Shown here: in pieces, positions 45,942-56,976 of the stretch
Layout of the letters: the number at the start of each line of letters is the position of its first letter
How positions within the stretch are numbered: the stretch's first letter is position 1
Origin: Viola odorata
Taxonomy: Eukaryota > Streptophyta > Magnoliopsida > Malpighiales > Violaceae
Reading direction: 5' to 3'
NCBI GenBank assembly: GCA_963691705.1
Contig: OY829541.1
Coordinates: 41,495,661 to 41,559,660 of the forward strand
DNA: 64,000 nucleotides
The notes under the pieces: model-generated
Databases searched by the model: none
Seen by the model: the letters and a program-made list of their open reading frames with translations, nothing else
Told to the model about the DNA's origin: nothing
Program-made: the position numbers and the translations under genes

Positions 45942-46421
45942 TTACATGGCAAGAGAGTTTCTGGTGCAGACAGGCCAGCTGCAAGAGCACCCAGGGGTGT
46001 TGCATGTTCCACCAACGCAAGTCTCTCCGCAGATGGGAACACCACCAAGGTTACCTTTCTTGGCGAACGCAACGAGTGCCTCTTCAAGAAGAGGATGTGC
46101 AGCTGCCAAATCGGTGAGCTCAAGAGAATTTCTCATGCAGATAGGCCAGCTGCAAGAGCACCCAGCGGTGTAGCATGTTCCCAAAGTGCAAGTCTCTCCG
46201 CATACGGGAAGACCACCAAGTTTGTTCTTGGAGTAGGAGACGAGAGCCTCTTCAAGAAGAGGGCTCGAAATGACAGATTTGGTCATTCCATCGATAGAAG
46301 CCCCACTCTAGAGAAGCTCCTCGTAAGCTTTGAGAGTGATGACGTCTTGATGAGCATTTGCAGAAGCAGCTGGAAGAGCAAAGGCTGCAAAGAGCACAAT
46401 GGCAACAAACATCTTCATCAT
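45942..46421 (-). pseudogene. Cyclotide precursor with two cyclotide domains; premature TAG
   Basis: The product would be a secreted plant-defence precursor cut into head-to-tail cyclised cystine-knot peptides in the vacuole. ATG 46421 opens a signal peptide of about 21 residues (hydrophobic AIVLFAAFALP, cleavage after AASA). A pro-region follows, then two units, each an N-terminal repeat (PLLEEALV motif) and a mature domain starting G-L-P-V-C-G-E-T-C or G-V-P-I-C-G-E-T-C. Each has six cysteines with loops of 3, 4, 4, 1 and 4 residues, a Trp-Pro in loop 5 (Moebius subfamily) and a C-terminal Asn for asparaginyl-endopeptidase cyclisation, followed by SLEL or SLAM tails. Codon 38 is TAG (46310-46308), in the pro-region; the rest is open. 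An in-frame ATG at 46286 would lack a signal. Probably a recent pseudogene; sequencing error cannot be excluded. Confidence 0.93.
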
Positions 46422-46496
46422 CTTTTGAACTTTGATTTTTATAAGATGTAGCAGTGTGTATGTTTATGTGTGACTTAGTGCCTCTCCCTTTGCCCC

Positions 46497-46504
46497 TATT
46501 TATA
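46497..46504 (-). promoter_or_regulatory. TATA box of the cyclotide gene
   Basis: On the minus strand TATAAATA lies 76 bp upstream of ATG 46421, in GTGTATAAATAGGGGC. The position fits a normal plant promoter with a short 5' UTR. Confidence 0.75.
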
Positions 46505-46559
46505 CACCAGACCTGATCAATTAATAAATTAATTAATTGCTTTATTAACAATAATACTT

Positions 46560-47456
46560 CGATTAATAATTAATTATTTAATGCCCAATAATAAATGGAC
46601 GTAAATTATAATTATAAATAATTTACTCTGTTTGGGCTCATGCTCATTAATTGTCAACACCAATATCTGTACGTACGGTAGTCTAGCAACAACGTCATAT
46701 AAATAAATAAACAATATATATATAAGAAAATAATATTATTTTAATTTTAACAAATTACAGTACAACAACATTAACAACTTACCAAAACGTATCAAAATTT
46801 TAGTAATTACCGTTAGATTTTACGACCAAAATTCTAATATAAATTATATTGAAATATTGAAATATTTTAAAAATCGAAAGTAAAAAATATTAAAAAATCT
46901 AGAAAATTTGAGAAAATGAAACTTATAAAAAAATCACAAAACTACAATAAATAAAAAATTATAAAGTTCATAAATTATATAAAGAATTTGAAAAAATTCT
47001 GAAAAATTCAAGAACTCGAAATCAATTTTTTTTCAATAATTACATAAAACTATTACATCTTGACTTTTCAAAATAAAATTCAACAATTAATTTTATAAAA
47101 AGTTCAGGTATATCAACGTTAATAATATTAAAACAATCTCAACGTATTTTTGGTTACTTTATTTTCTCCTATTTTTTAATTTTATTTAGTTTATAATAAA
47201 TATTAAATAATTTTCAATTTTTTTAATTTTTTACTTTCTCCTATTTTTAATAAAAATATTATAAAAAATCTCCATTTTTCTTAAATATTTTGATATTTTT
47301 TAATTTTTTGTTGATTTTAATAATATTATTAGTAGAAACAATCATTTTTTAATACATCGTGAGAGTTTTGGACAGAAATTTTAATGACAGGGATTAAAGT
47401 TTGATTCTTTTTGATATATTAGGAACTAAAGCTTGGGGACCCAAACGTCAGGGACC
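46560..47456. other. AT-rich sequence; left arm of a larger inverted repeat
   Basis: No gene is seen. The last 90 bp (about 47370-47456) is similar, in inverted orientation, to 48290-48390 on the other side of the CACTA-like element. Confidence 0.4.
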
Positions 47457-48289
47457 ACTACAAAACAAATGCTTATTTCTAACGGCAATTTTGCGACGGA
47501 GCTAATTCCGTTTGAAATTTTGACTATTTTCAAGAGACATTCCGTCAGAAAAGATAAAGTTTTTTTTAAAAAAAAAAGTTTAGCTACAGAAAGTAGAAAC
47601 ATTTATGTCGCAAAATTTTGGCGCCATGAAGAAGTATGGTGCCAAATTTTTCTACGAGATGTTTCCGACTGAGTACTCCGTCGAAAATATTTTGACGAAA
47701 TATTCGGTCAAAAAAATAGTACCATTTGCGACGGAATATTCCGTTACAAATTGTTTGCGATGGAATACTACCTAAAGAGACATTCTATTAGGCAATCGAA
47801 TAGCACCTTACTGGTTAAAAGAGTTTACTAAATTGCTTGATTAACTAAAAAAATGGGAATACAATTCTTAATCCAAACTTCTCGGTTGTCAATCGAGTCT
47901 GAATTAAATCACTCATTTTCTTAAACCTTCGTGAGATTAGTTGTCTGCTTTTATCTGTCCGAATTTGAGGTATACCGTCACCATCCGGAAATATATCGCC
48001 GCGATAGATATAAAATTGTCGCTATAGATTTAAAATATCGTTTCTATAACTTCATTGTTGCTATGGAACTTCTCCGTCGTAATATAATCCACAACTCCTA
48101 TTTTTTGCGACAGATGTTAGTTTTGACGACTTATCCGTCGCAAAAAAATTCTAAAATTTTGGTCGAAAAATCTGGCCATAGACGAGCGTAGCTCGGACTC
48201 TGCTTTTGTGATGGAGTTCCGTCGCAAAATTCCATTTGCGAAGGAATTTGCTGGTTTTTCCGTCACAAAAAATCAGTTTTTTTGTAGTG
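47457..48289. mobile_element. Non-autonomous CACTA-like element
   Basis: The ends are CACTACAAAACAAA and TTTTTTTGTAGTG. The interior has many copies of short words GCGACGGA and CCGTCGCAAA in both directions, typical subterminal repeats of CACTA (En/Spm) elements. No transposase is encoded. A 3-bp target duplication was not found (GAC on the left, TTA on the right), so the borders may be altered. Confidence 0.65.
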
Positions 48290-50129
48290 TTAGTTTTTAA
48301 CGTTTGAGATTCCAAACTTAGTCCTTGACGTTTTCACACTTTTCATACTTTAATCTCTCTACCGTTAAAATTTTCATCCAGAACTCTAAAAAATAATTTT
48401 TTTATATTAAAATATATTAATGAATATAAAAATATAATAAAAATTTTAAAATTATAAAAAAATGCAGAGAAATGGAGATTGACTTTCTTATGATAATATT
48501 TTGAAAATATTTGATAAAAAATTCAAAAAAATTACCTAAAATAAGTTCGTAAAAATATATAATGAATTTTAAAAAATTACGAAAAAACTAAGTAACTAAC
48601 TAATTTGTTCAGCCTACAAAGCTAAGTATAGCTAACTAATTCGTGCAGTCCACAAAGCTAAGTAGTTTACTAATTCATTATATTTATTTTTATTTTCTCC
48701 TACTTTTTAATAATTTTTTACTTTCTCTTGTTTTTATTATTCTTTTATAAATATTTGGTTTAAGCTAGTTCTAAAAATTCTAATTATTTATCTTTAACAG
48801 TTAGATGTAATATTCAAAACCAAACCCAAGCGGGGCGAGTTATTAATGCACCCATTACAATTGAAAAAGACACCTCATCTTTTCCCTTTTTTCTAATCCA
48901 GCTGGCTTGCTGCCTAGTGGCTAGTATTCAGCTACCACACATCCCAACGAAAATCTAACACAACTTATTTATTGCCCTAATATAATTACTAGATTGGGCT
49001 ATGCTCATTTTTTAAAATGCTACTCAATTTGACTATAAAAAAATAAATAATTAATATAGTGATTGAATTATCGAATGGTCTCAATTGAAATAAAAATAGG
49101 ACTGTGATACACGAGCGCATTTGACAGTATTTCTATCTTGGTTTTGCAACATGCCATGTGCGTAAATTTAAATTTAAATGTGATAATGAGCGGTGCAGCA
49201 TTGTCTTTTGCGGGAATGTGATACGGGCAATACGTGCAGCTAGCCTAGGTACTAGCTATCTACTATTCATAAATTTGATGATTATAATTAATAAATTAAA
49301 TTATTATTAATATTATTTTTTATGAATATTTACTGCTTCTGAAATTCATTGCATTGAACTGAAATAATTACTTCAAAATCATTTAAGTGGTTAATTATTA
49401 GAAAATTATTAGTTATAAGTATATCTCAATTTATATTCTACGATCTCTAATTTTTTGAATTTTCTATAACTTTTTTACTGTCACCTATTTTTCTTAATTT
49501 TAGTTGTTAAAAAATAATATTATCATAAGAAAAGCTCCACTTTTCTGAATTTTTCATAAAGGTGAGAGTAATACTAGTAAACATCCATGAAAATTAATAA
49601 ATAGAAGAACCGAATAACGTGAATGATGGACGTTTGGATGATGATAAAACCATTTGTGGCTTCTTGACCAAGAAGGTGGCCTGGAATGGCATTCTATTGC
49701 TCCGCCCTCTTCTTTGCTGCTTTTCTTTCTAGGTCATGTCTCCTAACTATCACCGAAGAAAATTGAATATAATGAACCCAAAAAAATTATCACTAGCCTA
49801 ACAGTCACATAGTCGACGAATCTGTTTCCATCACATAGACTATAAGTAGACGAAATCGACACCTATATCTATATCTATATCTATACTATATAAAAAGCAC
49901 GAAGGACTTTATTCTTTAAAAGTCTATTATACCCTTAAATTATTAAAAAACTTAAAGGTGTAATAAACTTTTAAACATTTTAATTAATTAACTTACCTAT
50001 TAAATTAATTAACCTACCTATTAAGTTATTTGATTGTAATAGACTTTTAAACGTAATAGACTTTTAAACATTTTAATTAATTAACCTATCTATTAAATTA
50101 ATTAACCTACCTATTAAATTATTTATATT
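48290..50129. other. AT-rich intergenic sequence
   Basis: No gene is supported. There is a direct repeat of AGCTAACTAATTCGTGCAG-like words at 48606-48670. A TATC microsatellite lies at 49862-49890, followed by ATACTATATAAAAAGCACGA, which is reminiscent of a Helitron 5' region, but no matching 3' end was identified. Confidence 0.4.
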
Positions 50130-51045
50130 TTTAATTGGTTTGAATCAACATCACTCTTAAAAAATTAACCAGTATATATTAAAAAATTAAAATAATTAGT
50201 GATTGATAAAATAATTTAATAATTTAATAATATTTTTTACCATCTTTTAATTTTCTAATTATTAGAAAGAGCGAAATTGCAATTTTGTTGCAGGCTTACG
50301 TTGCATATTTCAGGCTTATATTGCAAATTTCAAAACTATTGGGTTCAAAGTGGGATATTTTGTAAACTTTAATGTTTCTTTATATAGTTTATCTAAAAAT
50401 ATATTTAATTTTTTAATCAATAAAGTTAATAATTTTATTATTATTATATAATAAAAAATAAAATGTTATAAAATAAAAATTTTGAGTATATTTTTATTGA
50501 TTACGTAAATATATTTCTTGAGATTTTAGTATATTTTTTTAGATAAAAACTAGATAACGTTTTTAATTTCAAGCTAAACAACAACACAAACTTTAAAATA
50601 AAATAAAAATCTTATATGACAAAAGTGGAAAGAAAATCGGATCTCCAACATTCATTAGTCTCTTAAAAAAATCACATGGGAGTAGCTTGTAATAATATTT
50701 TAAATAACACTAATAATAGTAAATTATAAAGTGAAAAAACTTATAAATTAATTTTTCAATTCAGTAATGCAATTTTATTTATATTATTAAATGAAAATTA
50801 TTTAATTAATAAATAATTTTAATATTCATAATTTTAGTAAGAGCTTGAAATTAGTAAATAATTTATCATATAAAAATATACTTAGTATTGTGAGTTAAGA
50901 AAATTAGCAAAAATAAACTATATATATATATTAAATGAATTAATATTAAAATTATGAATAATTAGTGTATATTAAATTATTTATTTAGAATTTAAATTTA
51001 TATTAAATATTTTTTTATAGTATGAAAAATGAAACAAGGTGATTT
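50130..51045 (+). repeat. Dispersed repeat, copy A (partner at 62440-63306)
   Basis: This AT-rich sequence starts TTTTTAATTGGTTTGAATCA and aligns by eye with 62440-63306 in the same orientation over about 900 bp. Copy B lacks roughly 70 bp near its start. No coding potential is visible. The family is not identified. Confidence 0.7.
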
Positions 51046-51213
51046 TTTATACCTTAAGTTATTGTTTAAAAGTTTATTACGCTCTTAATTTTCTTTTAAG
51101 TTTTTATAAATCTATTAAAACTTTATCCAATAATAATTATTGCTTTTAAATTTGGGAAAAAATAGTTCAGCCAATTTATCTAAAACAAAAACTGGAAATA
51201 ATTAAAAAATATT

Positions 51214-52693
51214 ATGAGAGCATTCAAAATTCTTAACAATAGCGGGAGTATTTATAACATGTCTATTTTCAGGATGCCTAAATCAGTTGTTAAACAATGT
51301 GAATGTGTGATGCGGAGGTTCCTATGGAGTGGAAAGGAAACTAAAAACGGGTTGGCTAAGGTGCAATGGGAGGAAGTGACTCGCTCGGCTTCGTATGGGG
51401 GATTGGGCATTGGAAGGCTTCAAGATCGGAATGTGACGCTATTATTCAAATGGGTTTGGGAGTTGATAAAGGGAAGTAGGAAGCTTTGGGCGGAGATCGT
51501 TCGTAAACAATACAATCTTTGTTATATAGGGGACTTGTGGAGGGAGAGAGAGGGTCAACTATCTCCTATTTGGAGCGATATCATGCGAGTGTGCGGGCGG
51601 GGTAGAGTTCTTTGAGCTGTGGACTGATCACATCCTGTTGAAAGTCGGAGATGGTAATAACACGGGATTTTGGTGGGATACATAGGCTGGTAAGAAACCG
51701 TTAGCTTTGCTCCATCCTCGTCTGTATCATTTATCTAATAATTAGGGAGGGACTGTCGAGGACTTTGGCACTTGGGCCGAGGCAGTGTGGGAGTGGCAAG
51801 GTGTTTGGAGACGCGAGTTGTTCGAATGGGAGAGAGATGAGTGGGAGTGCTTGAGAGATCGAATGCCAACACCAAGCAGGGGAGGATACAAGCTCAACTT
51901 CGATGGGAATTAACTCAATCGGGGTCATATACTGTGAATTCGGGGTACAAGCAATGGGAAGCACGTAGATATGAGACTGTGCCTCTGCTTCGGTCCTGTT
52001 GGACTAGTTTGGTCCCCTATCGAGTGAAATTTTTCTTATGGTTGACGTTAAGGGAGAGAATAGTAACCAGGTCGTTTCTTGTGAGACGACACATGATCCC
52101 TGACGAGTCGAACATCTGCCCCATGTGCAACAGCAGGAACGAGGACGTTACCCATCTCTTCATGCAGTGTTCGGTAGTAAGGGGGGTCTGGGAGTTCATT
52201 ATGAGATGGTTTCGAGTGGTTTGGTGCCAGCCTCGGAACCTCACGGAGCTTTGGAGGACAAGGGGAAACTATTTGCCAAACGCTGACAAACAATCTAGTA
52301 GGAGTTGGACAATTTTATTTTATGCAGCTATTTGGACTTTCTGGAAGCAACGAAATGCAGTGACCTTTAGACAGAAGGAGTACAATGAACCTCTTTGTGT
52401 GAATATGGTTTTTTCTCTGTGGCATTGGCGGTTGAAAAGTAGGGACAACACGTTTGCGTTTAGCATGTAAGATATGTTGCAATCGCCGGCCTGGCTTCTT
52501 AGTCGGCAAGTGGATGCTACGTGAATCTGATTTGGGGGTTAGTTAGTGAGCCTATCGTCTCCTGTATTTTCTTAGATCTAGAGTTGGCTTAGAGCGATAT
52601 TTGTTCTGCCGTGGCAGTAGTTTCTTGTACGCTTATTGTCATGATCTTCATGACAGTTTAATATAATAATTAATCTCTCCTTATTAAAAAAAA
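51214..52693 (+). pseudogene. 5'-truncated LINE (L1-type) ORF2 3' end
   Basis: The first part (PKSVVKQCECVMRRFLWSG, then YGGLGIGRLQDRN) is the region after the RT core of plant L1-type LINEs. The second part (51841-52470) has the zinc-binding RT-associated domain (zf-RVT): RVKFFLWLTLRERIVTRSFL, then CPMCNSRNEDVTHLFMQC and VWEF. Several frameshifts and stops between 51600 and 51840 break the frame. A 3' UTR ends in an A-run at 52686-52693. Truncation at the 5' end is usual for LINE insertions. No clear target duplication was found. Confidence 0.85.
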
Positions 52694-53905
52694 GTTAGGT
52701 AATATATATTAAATTTATAGTATATATAGATAATAAAATACCTAAATACCCAGTCACGTGCGAATAGAATTAGTATTGATCCACAAGATTTAAAGATACC
52801 AAAATAAAATATATAATTAGTTTTCCAAGCATGTAATAATATAAGTAACTAAAATTAAAAACATAATTACTTAATTTAAATTATAATCATAATTATCTGT
52901 TCTGTTTTCTTATTTTTTAAAATTAATTTATTTTATTGTTTGTGTTTAATGATTAATATTTGTTTATTTACATTAAGTAATTTATAGATCATAAATCAAG
53001 ATATATTCAACTTCTCTATTATATTTCTTAGTGCTAATTAGATTTGGTATTGCTTAATTTTTAATTGTTCTCCATAACTAGCCTAACCTAATTAGCATAT
53101 AGTCATATACAACATTTTATTCAATTTATTTTTTAAAAATAAAGAATGTACAACTCCTTAAGGGAATCCATGTTCGGTTAATTTTTATGAATTAATTTTG
53201 CATATCCAGATTGATTTTAGGGTTTTTCCCCTATTCAAAACATATAGAATTTTCTAGAGAAATTTATATATATGATACTCAATTGATTCAAAATTGGGAA
53301 TATAAACTTAACAATTTTATGTCCTGATTATTTTATATAATGTTTCAATGGTATGCTAGTTTTTTTTAAAGACAGGTAGTAAGGATCTCATAAACAGAAA
53401 TGAAAATTAAATAAAAATTTAAGTTATTTTATTGCTTACGATTCTAAATATTATACATAGATATCTAAGTTCTTATTTTCGAGAATTTGGAAAAAGCAAC
53501 GATCAATAATTAATATTTTGCACTTGCCTATACATTTCCAACTAATATCAAATAAGTTAATGTATATTTAATTACCTCAAATCAACAACTATATTTACTT
53601 AGATGGACAAAATAAGTTATAGTTATAAAAAATAATTTGAAGTTCATTTGCATGTTTATAATGTGGTATTAAATTATTTTGACATGTATTTATTTTTTCT
53701 TAAAAATAAAAGGATAATACATAACAAATAATGTCATTTATTAAAAATATATTAATAAAATTAAATTCATTTTAGAATAATTTAAGCTCACGTTATTGAC
53801 AAGAAAGAAAACTTTAGTTTATTTGATGACATGAATGACTATGTTAGAATAAGAGACTAAAATTCTAAGAAAAGATGAGATCATATTTATGCGAAAAAAT
53901 GGAGG
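52694..53905. other. AT-rich intergenic sequence
   Basis: No gene or defined element is visible in this stretch before the Athila insertion. Confidence 0.4.
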
Positions 53906-54207
53906 AAGAATGATAGCATGTATTTTATGCATGTTTTTCCTTCTATTTGCCTTGATTTAGGCCTTGATACTACTAATCCACTCGTGTTTCCATCTTTTTC
54001 ACAGATCAAGGCCAAGAAGGAGAAATGTGCGAAAAGACATGCTTTCTGGGTGATTTTCAAGGTTCAAGACCATCGTCGAGACCAAGGACCAATTTCCTCA
54101 TCGAGGCCTATCATCGAGGCCTGTCATCGAGCCCTCGACGGATCAAGAGCCTTAAATCCACGTGTCCTCGCAGTTGTGCTTCCACGTGTCCCCTCGGACG
54201 TCCCCCA

Positions 54208-54346
54208 GAATATTCCCTCAGATGCGGATGTCTCCTAGAATATTCCCTCAGATGCTGGTCTCGCCCGAAAGGAATATTCCATAAAGATTCTTATCGAGAC
54301 CCATTCCAGAACATCCCAGAACATTCCAGAACGTTCTAGAAGGTTC
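54208..54346 (+). promoter_or_regulatory. Heat-shock-element cluster in the Athila LTR
   Basis: GAATATTC occurs at 54208, 54238 and 54272. From 54304 to 54346 nine consecutive 5-bp modules alternate TTC and GAA, with only the third (TCC) imperfect. Three modules are enough for heat-shock factor trimer binding. A further GAATATTCCC lies near 54510. The cluster is about 260 bp upstream of the TATA box and is repeated at 60714-60852 in the right LTR. Confidence 0.8.
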
Positions 54347-54608
54347 CCAAAGACGCTGATCTGCCCTCGACATGTCGTCGAGACCTCGACAATCTTATCA
54401 AGGCCTCGACAAGTGCAAAACGCCAAGTCGACGTGGCTCCACTCCAATCACTCCACGTGTCCTTCCTGATGCATGTCAGATGTTCTGCGAGGATCCCGAG
54501 GAATATTCCCCTTTTCTGCCATCGTGGGTCACCCCTTTTGCCAGAGCGTGGGCACCTTGTGCTGAGCTCCCCTTAGCTGGAATTTTGTCCCTTAGTGGGT
54601 GGCTGGTG

Positions 54609-54616
54609 TATATATA
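54609..54616 (+). promoter_or_regulatory. TATA box of the Athila LTR
   Basis: TATATATA in GGTGTATATATACAACC is followed by GTGCTAGGGTTTCAACACC about 25 bp downstream, a plausible transcription start region. Confidence 0.65.
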
Positions 54617-55860
54617 CAACCTTATGTGCTAGGGTTTCAACACCACTTTACACTTTAGATATTTTTACTCTTAAACTAATTTCAGTAGCTTTCTTCTAGT
54701 TTGGTAGTTTTGGGGCTTGTTCCTTCCTCTTCTCTTCATAGTTGCTGGATCCAAGCTTTGTAAAAAGCACCATTAATCAAGTTTTATCCTTAACTCTTCC
54801 TTTATCTTTTATTATGTTATTTCCATCTTTTATGTGTTTATCTCTTAACATGAGTGGCTAAAACCCACGTTCTTGGTAAAGGTGTATCGAGGGTTGCTCG
54901 GGTAGATTCGAGGCCTGATTGCTCTTAACATGTTCTCTTTGTTATATCTGGTTGCTTGTCATTTTAATTCCATTTTTGCTTAGGGTGATTCGAGGCCTGA
55001 TCAACTTTTAATCTTCCCTTTGTGATTATTGTCGTGACTCTGCAGTGATAACTAGCGTGAGACTGTTGGGTAGGTGTAGACAACTAGATTAGTGTTCTCG
55101 GGTAGATCTGGGTTCATTAGTCTAGGGCACGCAGCTGGTTAGGGTCCTGTCGTGATCCTGACAAATCGAGGCATCGCTCCCTAGATGTGTCTTTCTTGTT
55201 CTTTATCGATGCTCTGATATTCTGTCCGCTTTGTGCTAGTGACAAGCTGAAGTGAAAAAGGCTGTCTTTTGATGACAAGATAGGTGGCTGAGAGGATATC
55301 AAAGGATCGAGGCCACCTTATTAACAGTGAAAACGGGGGGTGGCTCCTTACGAAAGAAAGCAGGGGGTCTACGTGAAAACATGACCCCTATAGCACGTCT
55401 GTAACGTTAGAACGGAAAATCTTTGCGCTGATGACAATCGAGCCCTCGACGCAACCCAAGAAAGCCCTTTACCAAGTCCCCTTCTCCTTGACTTATTATC
55501 TTTTCTTATTAATCTAATTGTGTATTTTGTGTTTTATTTTATCTCTGATCTTTATTATTATTGTTTACTCGTCGTGACCTCGATTGCCATTTTTAGTAGT
55601 GACCTCGATTGCCATTTTTAGTAGTTAGAATTGTTAGCTCTGATCACTCTCTTGGTTAACTTGATTAACCTATAAACCCCCCCCCCCTTTTGTTGTTGTG
55701 ATTTTGTGCATTTTTACCTCTGTCATACAATCGAGGGCTTGATTTCAGTTCTCACAATCTCTGTGGATCGACCCTGTTACCGCTTTACACAAATTAGTTT
55801 GTGCATCTAGGCCTCAGGAAATATATTATTTTTGACCCGTTTCGACGGCGAGTCAAATTT

Positions 55861-55935
55861 TGGCGCCGTTGCCGGGGATCGAACCCGGGTCACCCGCGTG
55901 ACAGGCGGGAATACTTACCACTATACTACAACGAC
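55861..55935 (-). tRNA. Full-length tRNA-Asp(GTC) copy with CCA, used as primer-binding site
   Basis: Five bases after the LTR, the plus strand is the exact complement of a complete 75-nt tRNA. Read on the minus strand: acceptor arm GTCGTTG pairing with CAACGGC, A-box-like TAGTATAGTGG, anticodon loop CTGTCAC (anticodon GTC) on a CCCGC/GCGGG stem, T-arm CCGGG-TTCGATC-CCCGG, discriminator G and a terminal CCA. The encoded CCA shows it came from a mature tRNA, since nuclear tRNA genes lack it. Athila elements are known to prime with tRNA-Asp, but ordinary primer sites cover only about 18 bases. No T-run terminator follows on the minus strand, so expression as a tRNA gene is doubtful. Confidence 0.93.
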
Positions 55936-56976
55936 CTCGACGTTAAACGAGGCCACGATCGTGGAGAATGCCACGAGTCGTTGAAATACCCTTCACTCTT
56001 TTCTCTTTTGTCTCTTTTTCGTACCCTTTCTATTATTTAAATATTGCATGCCTTTTTAATTCATTTCGTAAATTATTGCATGCATTGTTAATATTTAATT
56101 ATTGCATGTCTTTTTATTAATTACTGCATCCCTCCCTCCATTTCGTTTTCCTTTTGCCGCCTCCCATGCCTTTATCCCTTTTATATTGCATTTCATCATT
56201 TAATTATTGCATGTGTCCTTTTTATTATTTAAAGCATTGCATGCTCATTTATTATTTAAACATTGCATACTTTTTTTCCGATTCACCAAGTCAAATTTAT
56301 TTTCCCCCTTTTTTTTGTTTATTTTTTTCCCGCTTCCCCCTTTCCCCCTCTCTCTTTTTTTTTTGATTTTTTCTGATTTTTGCAGGTTGGGATCCGCGTC
56401 CAACCAGAGAGCGCCACGTGGCAGCCGTCCTCCATCATCCTATCGTAATCCCAGCTCAACCACTCCCCTTGCGCCACGTGTCGCGCAATCCGGCCTCCCA
56501 ACCAGCGCGCGCCACGCGTCCTCTGCCTCACCCATCCGCGCCTTATCCGAAATCCACAGCGCGGCCAACCAGCGCGCGGCACGCGGCATGCAATCCGCGC
56601 AGCCTCTCACAGCGCGCCACGCATCATTCAACGCGTCATCGCCAGGGTCAACGCGCAATCCCAGCACGCCCACTCACCGCGTGACACGTGTCCGCGAAAT
56701 CCTATCCGCGGTAGCCAGCCAGCCAGCGCCACGCGGCAGCACCCCAACGCGCCACACGTCTCTTCCCCCTCGCGCCACGTCAGCGGACTTTTTCAGAAAA
56801 TCAAAAAGGTCCCCCACCACTCCGTCACTTTCACAAAATACCCTTCTTTTTCCCTATTCACCGTCCCCCCAACTCCAAAACGACAACAACAACAAAACAA
56901 ACACTTTTCCCACCCCTTTCAACCAACCTCATCTTCTCCAACCACCATCTTCTCAAACCCACCACCCATTCCGGCC
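55936..56976 (+). other. Leader of the Athila-type element
   Basis: No gene. A perfect 12-bp palindrome CCACGATCGTGG lies at 55953-55964, just after the primer site. A T- and C-rich stretch (56100-56380) follows. The segment 56405-56790 is strongly GC-rich, with about ten GCCACGTG/GCCACGCG variants in a row separated by 30-50 bp. An open frame across 56207-56983 is a by-product of this composition. Confidence 0.6.

Larger units (their letters stand above)
53911..55855 (+). repeat. 5' LTR of the Athila-type element
   Basis: The LTR contains ABRE/G-box-like CACGTGTC words (54169, 54183, 54465), four GAATATTC sites, a nine-module heat-shock array, a TATA box at 54609, and many copies of TCGAGGCC or CCTCGA. 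A C-run of 11 lies near 55677. Confidence 0.95.

Noticed and set aside
46252..46551. A 99-codon cysteine-rich frame overlapping the cyclotide signal region
   Set aside because: It is the cyclotide gene's 5' part read in a wrong frame and covers the TATA box.
49862..52780. A complete Helitron enclosing the LINE
   Set aside because: The left end looks suggestive, but no CTRR terminus with a preceding hairpin was found at the right.
55861..55935. An independent, expressed nuclear tRNA-Asp gene on the minus strand
   Set aside because: It encodes CCA, has no T-run terminator and lies exactly where the primer-binding site must be. It is better explained as a copied primer.
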